Part shown: positions 20,149 through 28,166 of the stretch, piece by piece
Position numbering within the stretch: the stretch's first letter is position 1
How the letters are laid out: every line of letters begins with the position of its first letter
Source of the DNA: RPQJ01 sp046347155
GTDB lineage: Bacteria > Pseudomonadota > Gammaproteobacteria > Steroidobacterales > Steroidobacteraceae
Assembly (NCBI GenBank): GCA_046347155.1
Contig: JAXMGT010000001.1
Span: 682,001-746,000 of the forward strand
Length of the DNA: 64,000 bases
Direction: 5' to 3'
The notes under the pieces: model-generated
What the model was told of the DNA's origin: nothing
The model's input: only the letters and a program-made list of their open reading frames with translations
Databases searched by the model: none
Made by a program: the position numbers and the translations under genes

Positions 20149-22512
20149 ATGAACGAGAGCATCCGCAGGAATCCCGCCCGCGCCGGCCGGCTCGCGGCCG
20201 CCGTTGCGCTGCTGCTGGCCGCGTCCGCGCAGGGCGCCGACTTCAACTTCGACATCCCGGCGGGCGACCTGAAGGCCGCGCTCGATGCCTACGTGAAGCA
20301 GACGGGGCAGCAGATCGTCTACAAGAGCGACGACGTGAAGGGCAAGACGACGCCGGGCGTGCACGGATCGTTGTCGGACCAGCAGGCGCTCGACGCGCTG
20401 CTCAAGGGATCCGGGCTGCAGCTCCGCCGTGACGACAGCGGCGCGGTGGTGGTTTTTCCCGCTGAGGCCGTGGCCGGCGGCGCCTCCGCGCAGGGAGCCG
20501 GTGGAAATCAGAAGCTCGAGGAAGTGATCGTCACCGCGACGGCGATCTCGCAAGTTGCGGTGACGAGCCGCACGCTCACGCGGATCGACGCCGACCCGAT
20601 GCTGCTGCCGATGTCGGTCAGCGCGGTACAGGCAGACCTGCTGCAGTACCAGCAGGCGACCACGATCGCCGACGTGACCGCGAACGTCTCCGGCGTCGCG
20701 ACCAACAGCCGGGGGCAGTCCACCAGCCGCGGCTTCTCGATGTCCAATGGCCAGAATGGAATGACGATCGGGACCGTCGCTGGCGCCCCGGCGCTGCCCG
20801 TGGTGGCACTGGATCGCGTCGAGGTCGCGAAAGGCCCGGCGCAGATCATGCAAGGCACCCCGGCCGGCATCGGCGGCACCGTGAACGCGATCACCAAGGT
20901 GCCGACACCCGACGACTACGCATTCATCGGCGCGTCGGCGGGCTCCGAAGCCTACTACCGGTTCGACGGGGACGTGAACGGCACGCTGGTCGACGGCAAG
21001 TACGGCCGCCTGATGGGCGAAGTCATCGGTTCGACCTCGGACCAGGACGGCCCGAAGGACACCGTGGGGCCGTCGGTTGACTACGTCTCGGCGGGACTGC
21101 GCTGGACCAACGAGGGCTCGGGCACCGACCTGAGCGTTGTCTACCAGCATTCCCACACCGTGAACGGACTGCTACCGGTGCCGCTGGGCGGTGAACGCCT
21201 GCGCAATGGTGCGCCGCAATACGTGCTCGGCGATCCGGACTCGCGTATCGACACCAGTTCCGATGAGGTCGACGTGCGCCTGGAGCAGCGGATTGCAGGC
21301 ACCTGGTACCTGGATCTTGCGTACACCTCGCGCGACACGACCGACGACTTCTTCACCTATGTCGCGGTCGGCGCCAGTGCACTGACGCCGCAGGTCCTTC
21401 TGGCAATGCAGTCCAAAGCCAGGTCGGACATGACCACCGACATCTACCGCGCGGGCATCCATGGCCAGTTCGACATCGGGCCAGTGCAGAACAAGGTCCT
21501 GCTGTCGTACGACTACCAGTCCGAGTCTGGACGGATGGGTGACAACACGTACGTCGGGCAGTACATCACCGACGTGGCGGCCGGCACCCAGGACTTCATC
21601 CCGTTCGATCCCCCGATGTCTGTCCCGACCGGGTATGTGTACCAGCAGGACGACGCGGGCGTGCTGCTGCTGGACCAGATCAACTGGGAGCAGTGGCACG
21701 CGCTGGTTGGCCTGCGGTGGGTGTCCCTCGAGTCGAAGGGCGAAGACCTTTTCGCCAAGGCGGTGTCCCGAGCGCACGAGGTGCTGCCGCAGGTCGGTCT
21801 CGTCTACGAGGTGAACCCGCGGGTGTCCCTGTACGCGTCCTACAACGAGGGCTACACGACGCTGGGCGGCCTGTTCAGGGACGCGGCCGGCAATCCGCTG
21901 CCGGACCCGACCTACGAACAGTACGAAGGCGGCACGAAACTGCTGTTCCTGGACGACCAGCTGGCACTGACCGCGGCGCTCTACCAGGTCAAGCAGAAGA
22001 ACTGGTTCCAGTACGTCGATACCGATCCAGAAACGTTCGAAGACATCTACGAGTCGGTGCCGGGCATCACCAGCAAGGGTGTCGAGATCGAACTGGCGGG
22101 CCAGCCGATCCGCGGCCTGCAGGTCCGTACCACATACGCCTATACCGAAGCCAAGGACGACACGACCGGCAAGCCGCCGACCTCTGGTTACACGCCGAAT
22201 CGATTCTCGCTGTGGACGCAGTACTGGTTCACGCGCAACGCGGGTAATGGCTGGTGGGCCGGCGGGGGCCTGCAGGCGTGGGACTCGCCCGAAGTCGTGG
22301 CGGGTCGCGGCACCTCGCCCGGTGCCACGTTGTTCGATCTCTCGGCGGGCTACCAGGCGGGCAACTGGCAGGTGATCGCGGGGATCAAGAACGTCGGCGA
22401 CGTGCAGGCGTACGATTCGTTCGGCAATCGGCGTATCCGGCCGTCGCAGTACTACACCGCCGATCCCGTGATCGGGCGTCAATACCGCTTCGACGTCAGT
22501 TATCGGTTCTGA
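20149..22512 (+). CDS. TonB-dependent receptor with STN signalling domain (receptor 1)
   Basis: A 787-residue outer-membrane protein. It has a signal peptide (cleavage near residue 30, after ASAQG), an STN domain (about 32-110, FNFDIPAGDLKAALDAYVKQ), a TonB-box-like EVIVTA near 126, a plug (DRVEVAKGPAQIMQGTPAG, then GTVNAITKV) and a 22-strand-type barrel ending in Phe (RFDVSYRF). The STN domain is the periplasmic signal transmitter to FecR. The ATG at 20149 follows GGGGAG. The ligand is unknown; context argues for a peptide rather than a siderophore. Its STN-coding segment is identical to that of receptor 2 over 321 bases. Confidence 0.92.
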   Translation: MNESIRRNPARAGRLAAAVALLLAASAQGADFNFDIPAGDLKAALDAYVKQTGQQIVYKSDDVKGKTTPGVHGSLSDQQALDALLKGSGLQLRRDDSGAVVVFPAEAVAGGASAQGAGGNQKLEEVIVTATAISQVAVTSRTLTRIDADPMLLPMSVSAVQADLLQYQQATTIADVTANVSGVATNSRGQSTSRGFSMSNGQNGMTIGTVAGAPALPVVALDRVEVAKGPAQIMQGTPAGIGGTVNAITKVPTPDDYAFIGASAGSEAYYRFDGDVNGTLVDGKYGRLMGEVIGSTSDQDGPKDTVGPSVDYVSAGLRWTNEGSGTDLSVVYQHSHTVNGLLPVPLGGERLRNGAPQYVLGDPDSRIDTSSDEVDVRLEQRIAGTWYLDLAYTSRDTTDDFFTYVAVGASALTPQVLLAMQSKARSDMTTDIYRAGIHGQFDIGPVQNKVLLSYDYQSESGRMGDNTYVGQYITDVAAGTQDFIPFDPPMSVPTGYVYQQDDAGVLLLDQINWEQWHALVGLRWVSLESKGEDLFAKAVSRAHEVLPQVGLVYEVNPRVSLYASYNEGYTTLGGLFRDAAGNPLPDPTYEQYEGGTKLLFLDDQLALTAALYQVKQKNWFQYVDTDPETFEDIYESVPGITSKGVEIELAGQPIRGLQVRTTYAYTEAKDDTTGKPPTSGYTPNRFSLWTQYWFTRNAGNGWWAGGGLQAWDSPEVVAGRGTSPGATLFDLSAGYQAGNWQVIAGIKNVGDVQAYDSFGNRRIRPSQYYTADPVIGRQYRFDVSYRF
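20232..20552 (+). repeat. 321-bp identical segment, copy 1 (STN domain)
   Basis: Identical by eye to 22803-23123. It covers the mature N-terminus and STN domain up to the TonB-box region; the plug and barrel after it diverge quickly. It marks recent duplication or gene conversion. Confidence 0.85.
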
Positions 22513-22521
22513 GCGATAGAG

Positions 22522-22600
22522 GTGACCAGTCGGACCGGGCAGTTCCTGCGCCTGGCGCGGCGGCTCGAGGGTGCCGCTGCTCGCGCGGCTCCTCGGGCGG
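22522..22600 (+). pseudogene. Fusion scar: ABC transporter start joined to a possible M24 peptidase end
   Basis: Bases 22489-22562 are identical to 25072-25145, i.e. the end of a receptor gene plus the GTG start and first 14 codons of the ABC transporter gene. At 22562 the match stops and the sequence CGGCTCGAGGGTGC begins, which matches the 3' end of the Xaa-Pro aminopeptidase gene (29945-29958) with weaker similarity after it, in the same reading frame (Arg-Leu-Glu-Gly-Ala-Ala). This looks like what remains after an internal deletion removed an ABC-thioredoxin-unknown-peptidase block behind receptor 1. The first half is certain; the M24 half is probable. Confidence 0.6.
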
Positions 22601-22635
22601 ACCCCGCCGATTCGCGCCGCGACCGGGTAACCGGA

Positions 22636-22662
22636 TTACGGGAACCCCCGGCCCTGTTCGTC
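22636..22662 (+). promoter_or_regulatory. ECF-type promoter of receptor gene 2
   Basis: TTACGGG (22636-22642), 16 bases, CGTC (22659-22662). The spacer differs almost completely from the receptor 1 spacer while both boxes are kept, which argues for selection on the boxes. Confidence 0.8.
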
Positions 22663-22719
22663 CGACTGTAAAGGGCGGCCTCGCGCCGCCAGAGTCGGAT
22701 ACATACACAGGGGAGCCCG

Positions 22720-25095
22720 ATGAACGAAACCATCTGCAGGACCAGCGCCCGCGCCGGCCGACTCGCGGCCGCCGTCGCGCTGCTGCTGGCCGCGTCCGCG
22801 CGGGGCGCCGACTTCAACTTCGACATCCCGGCGGGCGACCTGAAGGCCGCGCTCGATGCCTACGTGAAGCAGACGGGGCAGCAGATCGTCTACAAGAGCG
22901 ACGACGTGAAGGGCAAGACGACGCCGGGCGTGCACGGATCGTTGTCGGACCAGCAGGCGCTCGACGCGCTGCTCAAGGGATCCGGGCTGCAGCTCCGCCG
23001 TGACGACAGCGGCGCGGTGGTGGTTTTTCCCGCTGAGGCCGTGGCCGGCGGCGCCTCCGCGCAGGGAGCCGGTGGAAATCAGAAGCTCGAGGAAGTGATC
23101 GTCACCGCGACGGCGATCTCGCAGATCTACACCACGAGCCGCACGGTCACGCGGATCGACGCCGACCCGATGCTGCTGCCGATGTCAGTCAGCGCGGTGC
23201 AGGAGGACCTGCTCGCCTACCAGCAGGCGACCAATGTTGCGGACGTGCTCGCCAATGTGGCGGGTGTGAATACGGATGGCTCAGGCTATTCGACCAGTCG
23301 CGGCTTCCTGGTGACCAGCGCCCAGAACGGGATGACCACGGACGGCTCCTACGGTGCATATACCAACCTCGTGCCGCTGGTCGCGATGGAGCGCGTCGAG
23401 GTCGTGAAGGGTCCGCAGCAGATCCTGCAGGGCCAGGCGGCCGGACCCGGCGGCACCGTGAACGTGGTTACCAAGGTGCCGACACCGGACGACTACGCAT
23501 ACGTCGGCGCCTCGGCCGGTTCGGAGGGCTACTACCGGTTCGACGCGGACGTGAACGGGACGCTGGTGGAAGGCCGCTACGGTCGGCTGATGGGCGAGTT
23601 GATTGGTTCGACGTCGTCGCAGGACGGGCCGAAGGGCACCCCGGGCACGGCGAACGACTACCTCTCGGCGGGCCTGGCCTGGACCAACGAGGGTTCGGGC
23701 ACGGACGTCAGCGTGGTCTACCAGTACTCGGACGACCCGGAGGGGCAGGAGCCGGTCGCCCTGTTCGACGGCGCGCACCTGCACAACGGCGCGAAGACCT
23801 ACGTGCTCGGCGCTCGCAACTCGCACTTCGACACGCTGTCCGAACAGATCAATGTGCAAGTCGCGCAGCGGATCGCCGGCACCTGGAGCCTGGACCTCTC
23901 CTACCTGTGGCGCGACATATCGATCGACGAGTACGGCTTCTTCCCCTACGGCCTGGAGGAGGAACCGCAGGTCGTCTATGCCGACCAGTACCGGGGGCGG
24001 GACACGGGCGGCACGACGAACATCTATCGGATCGGCATCAATGGCCAGGTTGACCTCGGGCCCGTGACGAACCAGATCCTGCTGGCGTACGACTACCAGA
24101 CCACGGACGAGTGGGGTGATGGTGCGGACACCGTCGGGACGTACGTGAACGATCTCGCAGCTGGCACCCAGGACTACTTCCCCTACGATCCGCCTTTTGA
24201 AGCGTGGGGTCCGTACCGTACGGAGATTGAGCAGCCGGGTGTGCTCGTGACCGACCAGGTTAGCTGGGACAAGTGGCACGCACTGCTCGGCGTGCGATGG
24301 GTGACGGTCGACGAGAAATTCAGCCAAGGCAAGCCTGTCTCTGGCACGTCCAAGCTGGACGACTCCCAGACGCTGCCGCAGTACGGAATCGTCTATGCAG
24401 CCAGCCCGCGCCTGTCGTTGTACGCATCCGGCATCGAGGGTTTCCGGGTCACCGGCACGTATCGGGACGCCGACGGCAACCTGCTGCCCAGCATGTCGTA
24501 CACGCAGTACGAGGGCGGCGCCAAGCTGCTGATGCTTGAGGACCAGCTGGCGCTGACCGTGGCGCTGTATCACTTGGAGCAGAGCGACGTACCGCAACGG
24601 GTCGGCAGACTGCCGAATGGCCAGTGGTACTTTCGGTCGGTCAAGGGAATCAACAGCCAGGGCGTCGAAGTCGAGCTCGCGGGCCAGCCGGTCCGTGGGC
24701 TCCAGTTGCGCACGACGTTCTCGTACCTGGATGCCGAGGACGACCGGACCGGTGAACCGCCGGCCGGGGGCAGCGGTGTGCCCCTCCGGTTCTCGCTCTG
24801 GACACAGTACTGGTTCGCGCGCAATCCGGGCAGCGGATGGTGGGCCGGCGGCGGATTGTCGGCATGGGATGCCCCGGATCTGCCGAAGGGCACGCCCACC
24901 GTCCCGGGCGCGACGGTCTTCGATCTCTCGGCCGGGTACCAGGCGGACAAGTGGCAGGCGACCGCCGGCGTCAAGAATGTCGGCGACGTCCAGGCCTACT
25001 ACACCGGAGCCCCCTTTGCCGTAACCGACGTCTACTACCAGGCGACGCCCATCCCGGGTCGCGAGTATCGGTTCGACGTCAGTTATCGGTTCTGA
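22720..25095 (+). CDS. TonB-dependent receptor with STN signalling domain (receptor 2)
   Basis: A 791-residue paralogue of receptor 1: signal peptide, STN domain identical to receptor 1, TonB-box-like EVIVTA, plug (MERVEVVKGPQQILQGQ, GGTVNVVTKVPTP) and a divergent barrel ending in RFDVSYRF. The ATG at 22720 follows GGGGAG. The ABC transporter gene begins 9 bases after the stop codon, so receptor and inner-membrane transporter are co-transcribed. Shared STN with different barrels suggests two ligands, or two variants of a ligand, feeding one FecR/sigma pair. Confidence 0.92.
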   Translation: MNETICRTSARAGRLAAAVALLLAASARGADFNFDIPAGDLKAALDAYVKQTGQQIVYKSDDVKGKTTPGVHGSLSDQQALDALLKGSGLQLRRDDSGAVVVFPAEAVAGGASAQGAGGNQKLEEVIVTATAISQIYTTSRTVTRIDADPMLLPMSVSAVQEDLLAYQQATNVADVLANVAGVNTDGSGYSTSRGFLVTSAQNGMTTDGSYGAYTNLVPLVAMERVEVVKGPQQILQGQAAGPGGTVNVVTKVPTPDDYAYVGASAGSEGYYRFDADVNGTLVEGRYGRLMGELIGSTSSQDGPKGTPGTANDYLSAGLAWTNEGSGTDVSVVYQYSDDPEGQEPVALFDGAHLHNGAKTYVLGARNSHFDTLSEQINVQVAQRIAGTWSLDLSYLWRDISIDEYGFFPYGLEEEPQVVYADQYRGRDTGGTTNIYRIGINGQVDLGPVTNQILLAYDYQTTDEWGDGADTVGTYVNDLAAGTQDYFPYDPPFEAWGPYRTEIEQPGVLVTDQVSWDKWHALLGVRWVTVDEKFSQGKPVSGTSKLDDSQTLPQYGIVYAASPRLSLYASGIEGFRVTGTYRDADGNLLPSMSYTQYEGGAKLLMLEDQLALTVALYHLEQSDVPQRVGRLPNGQWYFRSVKGINSQGVEVELAGQPVRGLQLRTTFSYLDAEDDRTGEPPAGGSGVPLRFSLWTQYWFARNPGSGWWAGGGLSAWDAPDLPKGTPTVPGATVFDLSAGYQADKWQATAGVKNVGDVQAYYTGAPFAVTDVYYQATPIPGREYRFDVSYRF
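22803..23123 (+). repeat. 321-bp identical segment, copy 2 (STN domain)
   Basis: Partner of 20232-20552, offset 2571 bases, with no difference seen by eye. Confidence 0.85.
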
Positions 25096-25104
25096 GCGAT
25101 AGAG

Positions 25105-26784
25105 GTGACCAGTCGGACCGGGCAGTTCCTGCGCCTGGCGCGGCGCTACTGGGGTGCGCGCACCTCGGTCGCCGCGTGGGTGATGCTGGCCGTGGTGCTG
25201 GGTGCCGAACTCGCCGGCACCTGGGCCAGCGCCTGGTACACGGACGTCCAGAAGGCGTTCTTCGACAGCATGACCGCGCGCGACGCCGCGGGCTTCCGCA
25301 GTGCGGTCATCATGACGGTGATCGCGCTGCTGGTGTCCGCGGCGATCGGTGTGTCGGGCTTCATCCTGCAACGCGTGGTCGAGATCAACTGGCGGCAGGC
25401 GATGACCGGCCAGTACCTCGACCGCTGGATGCGCGGGCACGTACCGTACCGGATCGAGCGCGACCGAACGGTCGACAACGCCGACCAGCGCATCGCCGAG
25501 GACGTGCGGCTCTACTGCGAGTCCGCGTTGTTCCTGGTCATCAGCTTCCTCGGCATGATGGCGAACCTGGTGGTGTTCGGGCGCATGCTGTGGGTGAACG
25601 CCGGCGAGCTGACGCTGCCGCTCGGCAGCCTCGGCACCTTCGTGATCCAGGGTTATCTGTTCTGGGTCGCGATCGGCTGGGGCCTCGTCCAGGTCGGGGT
25701 CACGCACCTCGCGGGTCACAAGATCGCCGGTATCACGGTGGCCCAGCAGAAGGCGGAGGCGGACTTCCGATTCGCGATGGCGAAGTCGCGCGAGGCCGCC
25801 GAGCAGATCGCGCTCTACAACGGCGGCGCGGTCGAGCGCGAGCGGCTGGGTGGGCTGTTCGTCCCGATCCGCGCGAACTGGTTCCAGCTGCTGGTGCAGA
25901 ACCTGAAGCTGACGTTCGTGAACCTCACGTTGCTTTCCGCCAGCAGCATCGTGCCGCTGCTGGCCGCGGCGCCGAAGGTGATGTCGGGCCAGATGTCGAT
26001 CGGCACATTGATGCAGAGCAGCGCGGCGTTCGGGGCGGTGCTGGTCAGCGTCTCGTGGGTCGCGCTGGTGTATTCGAGGCTGGTCGTGTTCTCGGCGGTG
26101 ATCCAGCGTCTCGTCGGGCTCGACCAGGCGACCGCCGCCGACGAGTCGCCGGGTATCGAGGTGCGGGAATCACCGACGAACGCATTCGCCACCGACAACC
26201 TCGAACTCGGGTTGCCCGACGGCACGCCGGTGGCGATGCTCGGCGACGTCGAGATCCGGCCGGGCGAGCGGGTGCTGCTCCGTGGACCGACCGGCACCGG
26301 CAAGAGCACGCTGCTGCGGGCGATCGCGGGGCTGTGGCCGTTCGGTCGCGGCCGGATCGTGGTGCCCGCGGGCGTCCGAATGATGATGTTGCCGCAGAAG
26401 AGCTACATCGCCGATGGCACGCTGAAGGAAGCGATCGCGTACCCGCGTAAGGCCGGTGAGGTGACCGACGACGAGTGCCAGCGCGTGCTGCGCGCGTGCG
26501 AACTCGGGCACATCGCGCACCGGCTGCACGAGCACCACCGCTGGGGCCACCTGCTGTCGGGCGGTGAACAGCAGAAGCTCGCGTTCGCACGTGCGCTGCT
26601 GTACCGGCCCGACATCCTGTTCCTCGACGAGGCCACGAGCGCGCTCGACGAGGCAGCGGAAGCCCGCCTGTACGCGAAGCTGTGCGCGGAACTCCCGGCC
26701 TGCACGGTCGTCAGCGTCGCGCATCGCGCCACGGTTGAAAGGTTCCACGAGCGACAGCTCGCGCTGGAGCCGGTCCGGGCCTGA
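25105..26784 (+). CDS. YddA/SbmA-BacA-like ABC transporter, permease-ATPase fusion (copy 1)
   Basis: A 559-residue fused half-transporter. The membrane domain (about 15-330) carries the motif AWYTDVQKAFFDSMTARDA and INWRQAMTGQYLDRWMRGHV, then PYRIERDRTVDNADQRIAED, characteristic of the SbmA/BacA and ABCD-type group. The ATPase domain has Walker A GPTGTGKST, signature LSGGEQQKLAFARALLYRPD and Walker B ILFLDEATSALDE. Relatives take up peptides: SbmA and BacA import proline-rich peptides and microcins. The GTG start at 25105 follows the receptor 2 gene by 9 bases. A second copy is at 38679-40385. Confidence 0.9.
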   Translation: MTSRTGQFLRLARRYWGARTSVAAWVMLAVVLGAELAGTWASAWYTDVQKAFFDSMTARDAAGFRSAVIMTVIALLVSAAIGVSGFILQRVVEINWRQAMTGQYLDRWMRGHVPYRIERDRTVDNADQRIAEDVRLYCESALFLVISFLGMMANLVVFGRMLWVNAGELTLPLGSLGTFVIQGYLFWVAIGWGLVQVGVTHLAGHKIAGITVAQQKAEADFRFAMAKSREAAEQIALYNGGAVERERLGGLFVPIRANWFQLLVQNLKLTFVNLTLLSASSIVPLLAAAPKVMSGQMSIGTLMQSSAAFGAVLVSVSWVALVYSRLVVFSAVIQRLVGLDQATAADESPGIEVRESPTNAFATDNLELGLPDGTPVAMLGDVEIRPGERVLLRGPTGTGKSTLLRAIAGLWPFGRGRIVVPAGVRMMMLPQKSYIADGTLKEAIAYPRKAGEVTDDECQRVLRACELGHIAHRLHEHHRWGHLLSGGEQQKLAFARALLYRPDILFLDEATSALDEAAEARLYAKLCAELPACTVVSVAHRATVERFHERQLALEPVRA

Positions 26785-26815
26785 CATCTCGCGCGCCGGT
26801 GCCGCGTACTCGTCG

Positions 26816-26842
26816 GTACGGGAATGCAACCGCTCGCGCGTC
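26816..26842 (+). promoter_or_regulatory. ECF-type promoter of thioredoxin-like gene 1
   Basis: GTACGGG (26816-26822), 16 bases, CGTC (26839-26842). The first base differs from the TTACGGG consensus. The ATG is 29 bases after the -10 box, so this is an internal promoter for the thioredoxin-unknown-peptidase genes. Confidence 0.7.
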
Positions 26843-26870
26843 CATAGGTACATCTGGAGAGGAGCGCACC

Positions 26871-27203
26871 ATGAGCGACCGCGTCGTCGAGGTCAATGAA
26901 GCCAACTGGGAAGCGGAGGTCGTCCGGAGCGATTTGCCGGTGCTGCTGGATTTCGGGATGCCTGGGTGTGGCCCGTGCGTCGCGCTCGATCCCGTGATCG
27001 AGGCGCTGGCGAAGCATTACGAAGGACGCATCAAGTTCGTAAAGCTCGACACGGTCGAGAGTCCTGCGCTCGCCCAGCGCTTCGGGATACGCGGTGTTCC
27101 ACACCTGCAGCTGATGCGTGGTGACGAGCGGGTGGCGGTCCTGTCGCCGTCCGCACGCACGCGCACTCGCCTGGTGGCGGAGCTGGACGGGCTGCTGGCA
27201 TGA
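26871..27203 (+). CDS. Thioredoxin-like protein (copy 1)
   Basis: A 110-residue thioredoxin fold. The active site CGPC is in MPGCGPCVALDPVIEAL, the preceding usual Trp is replaced by Pro-Gly, and the cis-Pro loop is RGVPHLQLM. No signal peptide is present, so it is cytoplasmic. The ATG at 26871 follows GGAGAGGAG. Its stop overlaps the next gene by ATGA. Presence in both peptide-uptake modules suggests it reduces a disulfide in the imported substrate or in its partner protein. Confidence 0.88.
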   Translation: MSDRVVEVNEANWEAEVVRSDLPVLLDFGMPGCGPCVALDPVIEALAKHYEGRIKFVKLDTVESPALAQRFGIRGVPHLQLMRGDERVAVLSPSARTRTRLVAELDGLLA

Positions 27204-28159
27204 CCGCGGTGCCTCCGTCTGGTGCCTGGGACGGCAGCCACGAGTTCAAACACTCGGTCGTTGCCGTCGTGGCGGCGGCCGCGTCTGGGAATGCAATGGC
27301 AGTGCCTGGGGCGAAGCTCTTTCTTCACTCGGGCCACGGTCACCCTGCGTTTGGCGCCGCCTACTGTCTGGCGTTCGACACCGTCGATCCCGCCGAACTC
27401 GAAGCCCGCTCCGGCCTGCCGGTCCGCATGCTGCAACTGATCGGCGGCGCGCTGAAGCCGTGCTGGAATCTGGAGTTCTTGCGCTCGCATTCAGATTTCT
27501 ACGTGACGCCGGTTGCCCGGAACTGCTTCGCCGACGCGCTCGACGCGATTCGTCCGGGCGCCGACCTGGCCGCGCTGCCGGGGCGCTACCTCGTCGCGCT
27601 GCTGCGAGACGTTGGCGGACTGCTACCCCCGCCGGACGGCGCACCCGACGCGCCGCTGCCACGCTCGATCGGTCGCGTCCTGCAACTACACCTCGACGCC
27701 CAGGCGGGCGATGCCGCGGGAGACGAGCGCTGGACTACCGTACGACAGGAGGCCATGACGTCCGCGGGCACGGTGACGACTCCCATCGGGCGCGCCATCG
27801 CCGAGTTCGTCGAAGCGGCGGCCTGGCCGATCGACGGCTTCGTCGACGAATTGCCCTTCCTGGTGGAGCAGCTCCACGAGGGGCTCGTGACCGCCGAGCG
27901 GGAGTCGGCCTACACCGACGACATCCGAGCCGTGGTCGATCGATACAGACGGGCGGACGCCGCCGTCTGGGACGAGGCCTATGCGCGGCCCACGAGGGAC
28001 GGCGCGTGGATCCGGGCGCGCCTCGCGGAGGACCCGGACATCCAGGCCTACAAGGCGCCCGAATTCCAGGAACGATTGTTTGCGCTCGCCTGCGCGGCCT
28101 GTGACAAGCACGGCACGCGCGCGTATAGACTGCTGATGGAGACCCTGAAGCAGCTCTGA
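27200..28159 (+). CDS. Unrecognised protein coupled to thioredoxin (copy 1)
   Basis: A 319-residue soluble, mostly helical protein with no family that I recognise. It overlaps the thioredoxin-like gene by ATGA, and the same pairing occurs in module 2 (37688-38671). The two copies share DPAELEARSGLP versus EQDELAARSGVT, FVEAAAWPIDG versus FVESVAWPADG, and a C-terminal ACDKHGTRAYRLLM versus ACDEHAPRAVAGLM. The conserved Cys-Asp-(Lys/Glu)-His near the C-terminus is a candidate redox or metal site and a possible thioredoxin target. The first peptidase gene starts 8 bases later. Confidence 0.75.
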   Translation: MTAVPPSGAWDGSHEFKHSVVAVVAAAASGNAMAVPGAKLFLHSGHGHPAFGAAYCLAFDTVDPAELEARSGLPVRMLQLIGGALKPCWNLEFLRSHSDFYVTPVARNCFADALDAIRPGADLAALPGRYLVALLRDVGGLLPPPDGAPDAPLPRSIGRVLQLHLDAQAGDAAGDERWTTVRQEAMTSAGTVTTPIGRAIAEFVEAAAWPIDGFVDELPFLVEQLHEGLVTAERESAYTDDIRAVVDRYRRADAAVWDEAYARPTRDGAWIRARLAEDPDIQAYKAPEFQERLFALACAACDKHGTRAYRLLMETLKQL

Positions 28160-28166
28160 GGCCCCG

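Noticed and set aside
22254..23003. Open frame covering the gap between receptors 1 and 2
   Set aside because: It runs out of frame through the end of receptor 1 and into the start of receptor 2. Only the short ABC/M24-like scar in it is meaningful.
26785..26870. Precursor peptide gene (lasso or other RiPP) in the module
   Set aside because: I searched this gap and 40386-40613, 37274-37364 and 30082-30189 for a short frame with leader-like sequence and ribosome-binding site and saw none. No RiPP cyclase or B protein is present either.
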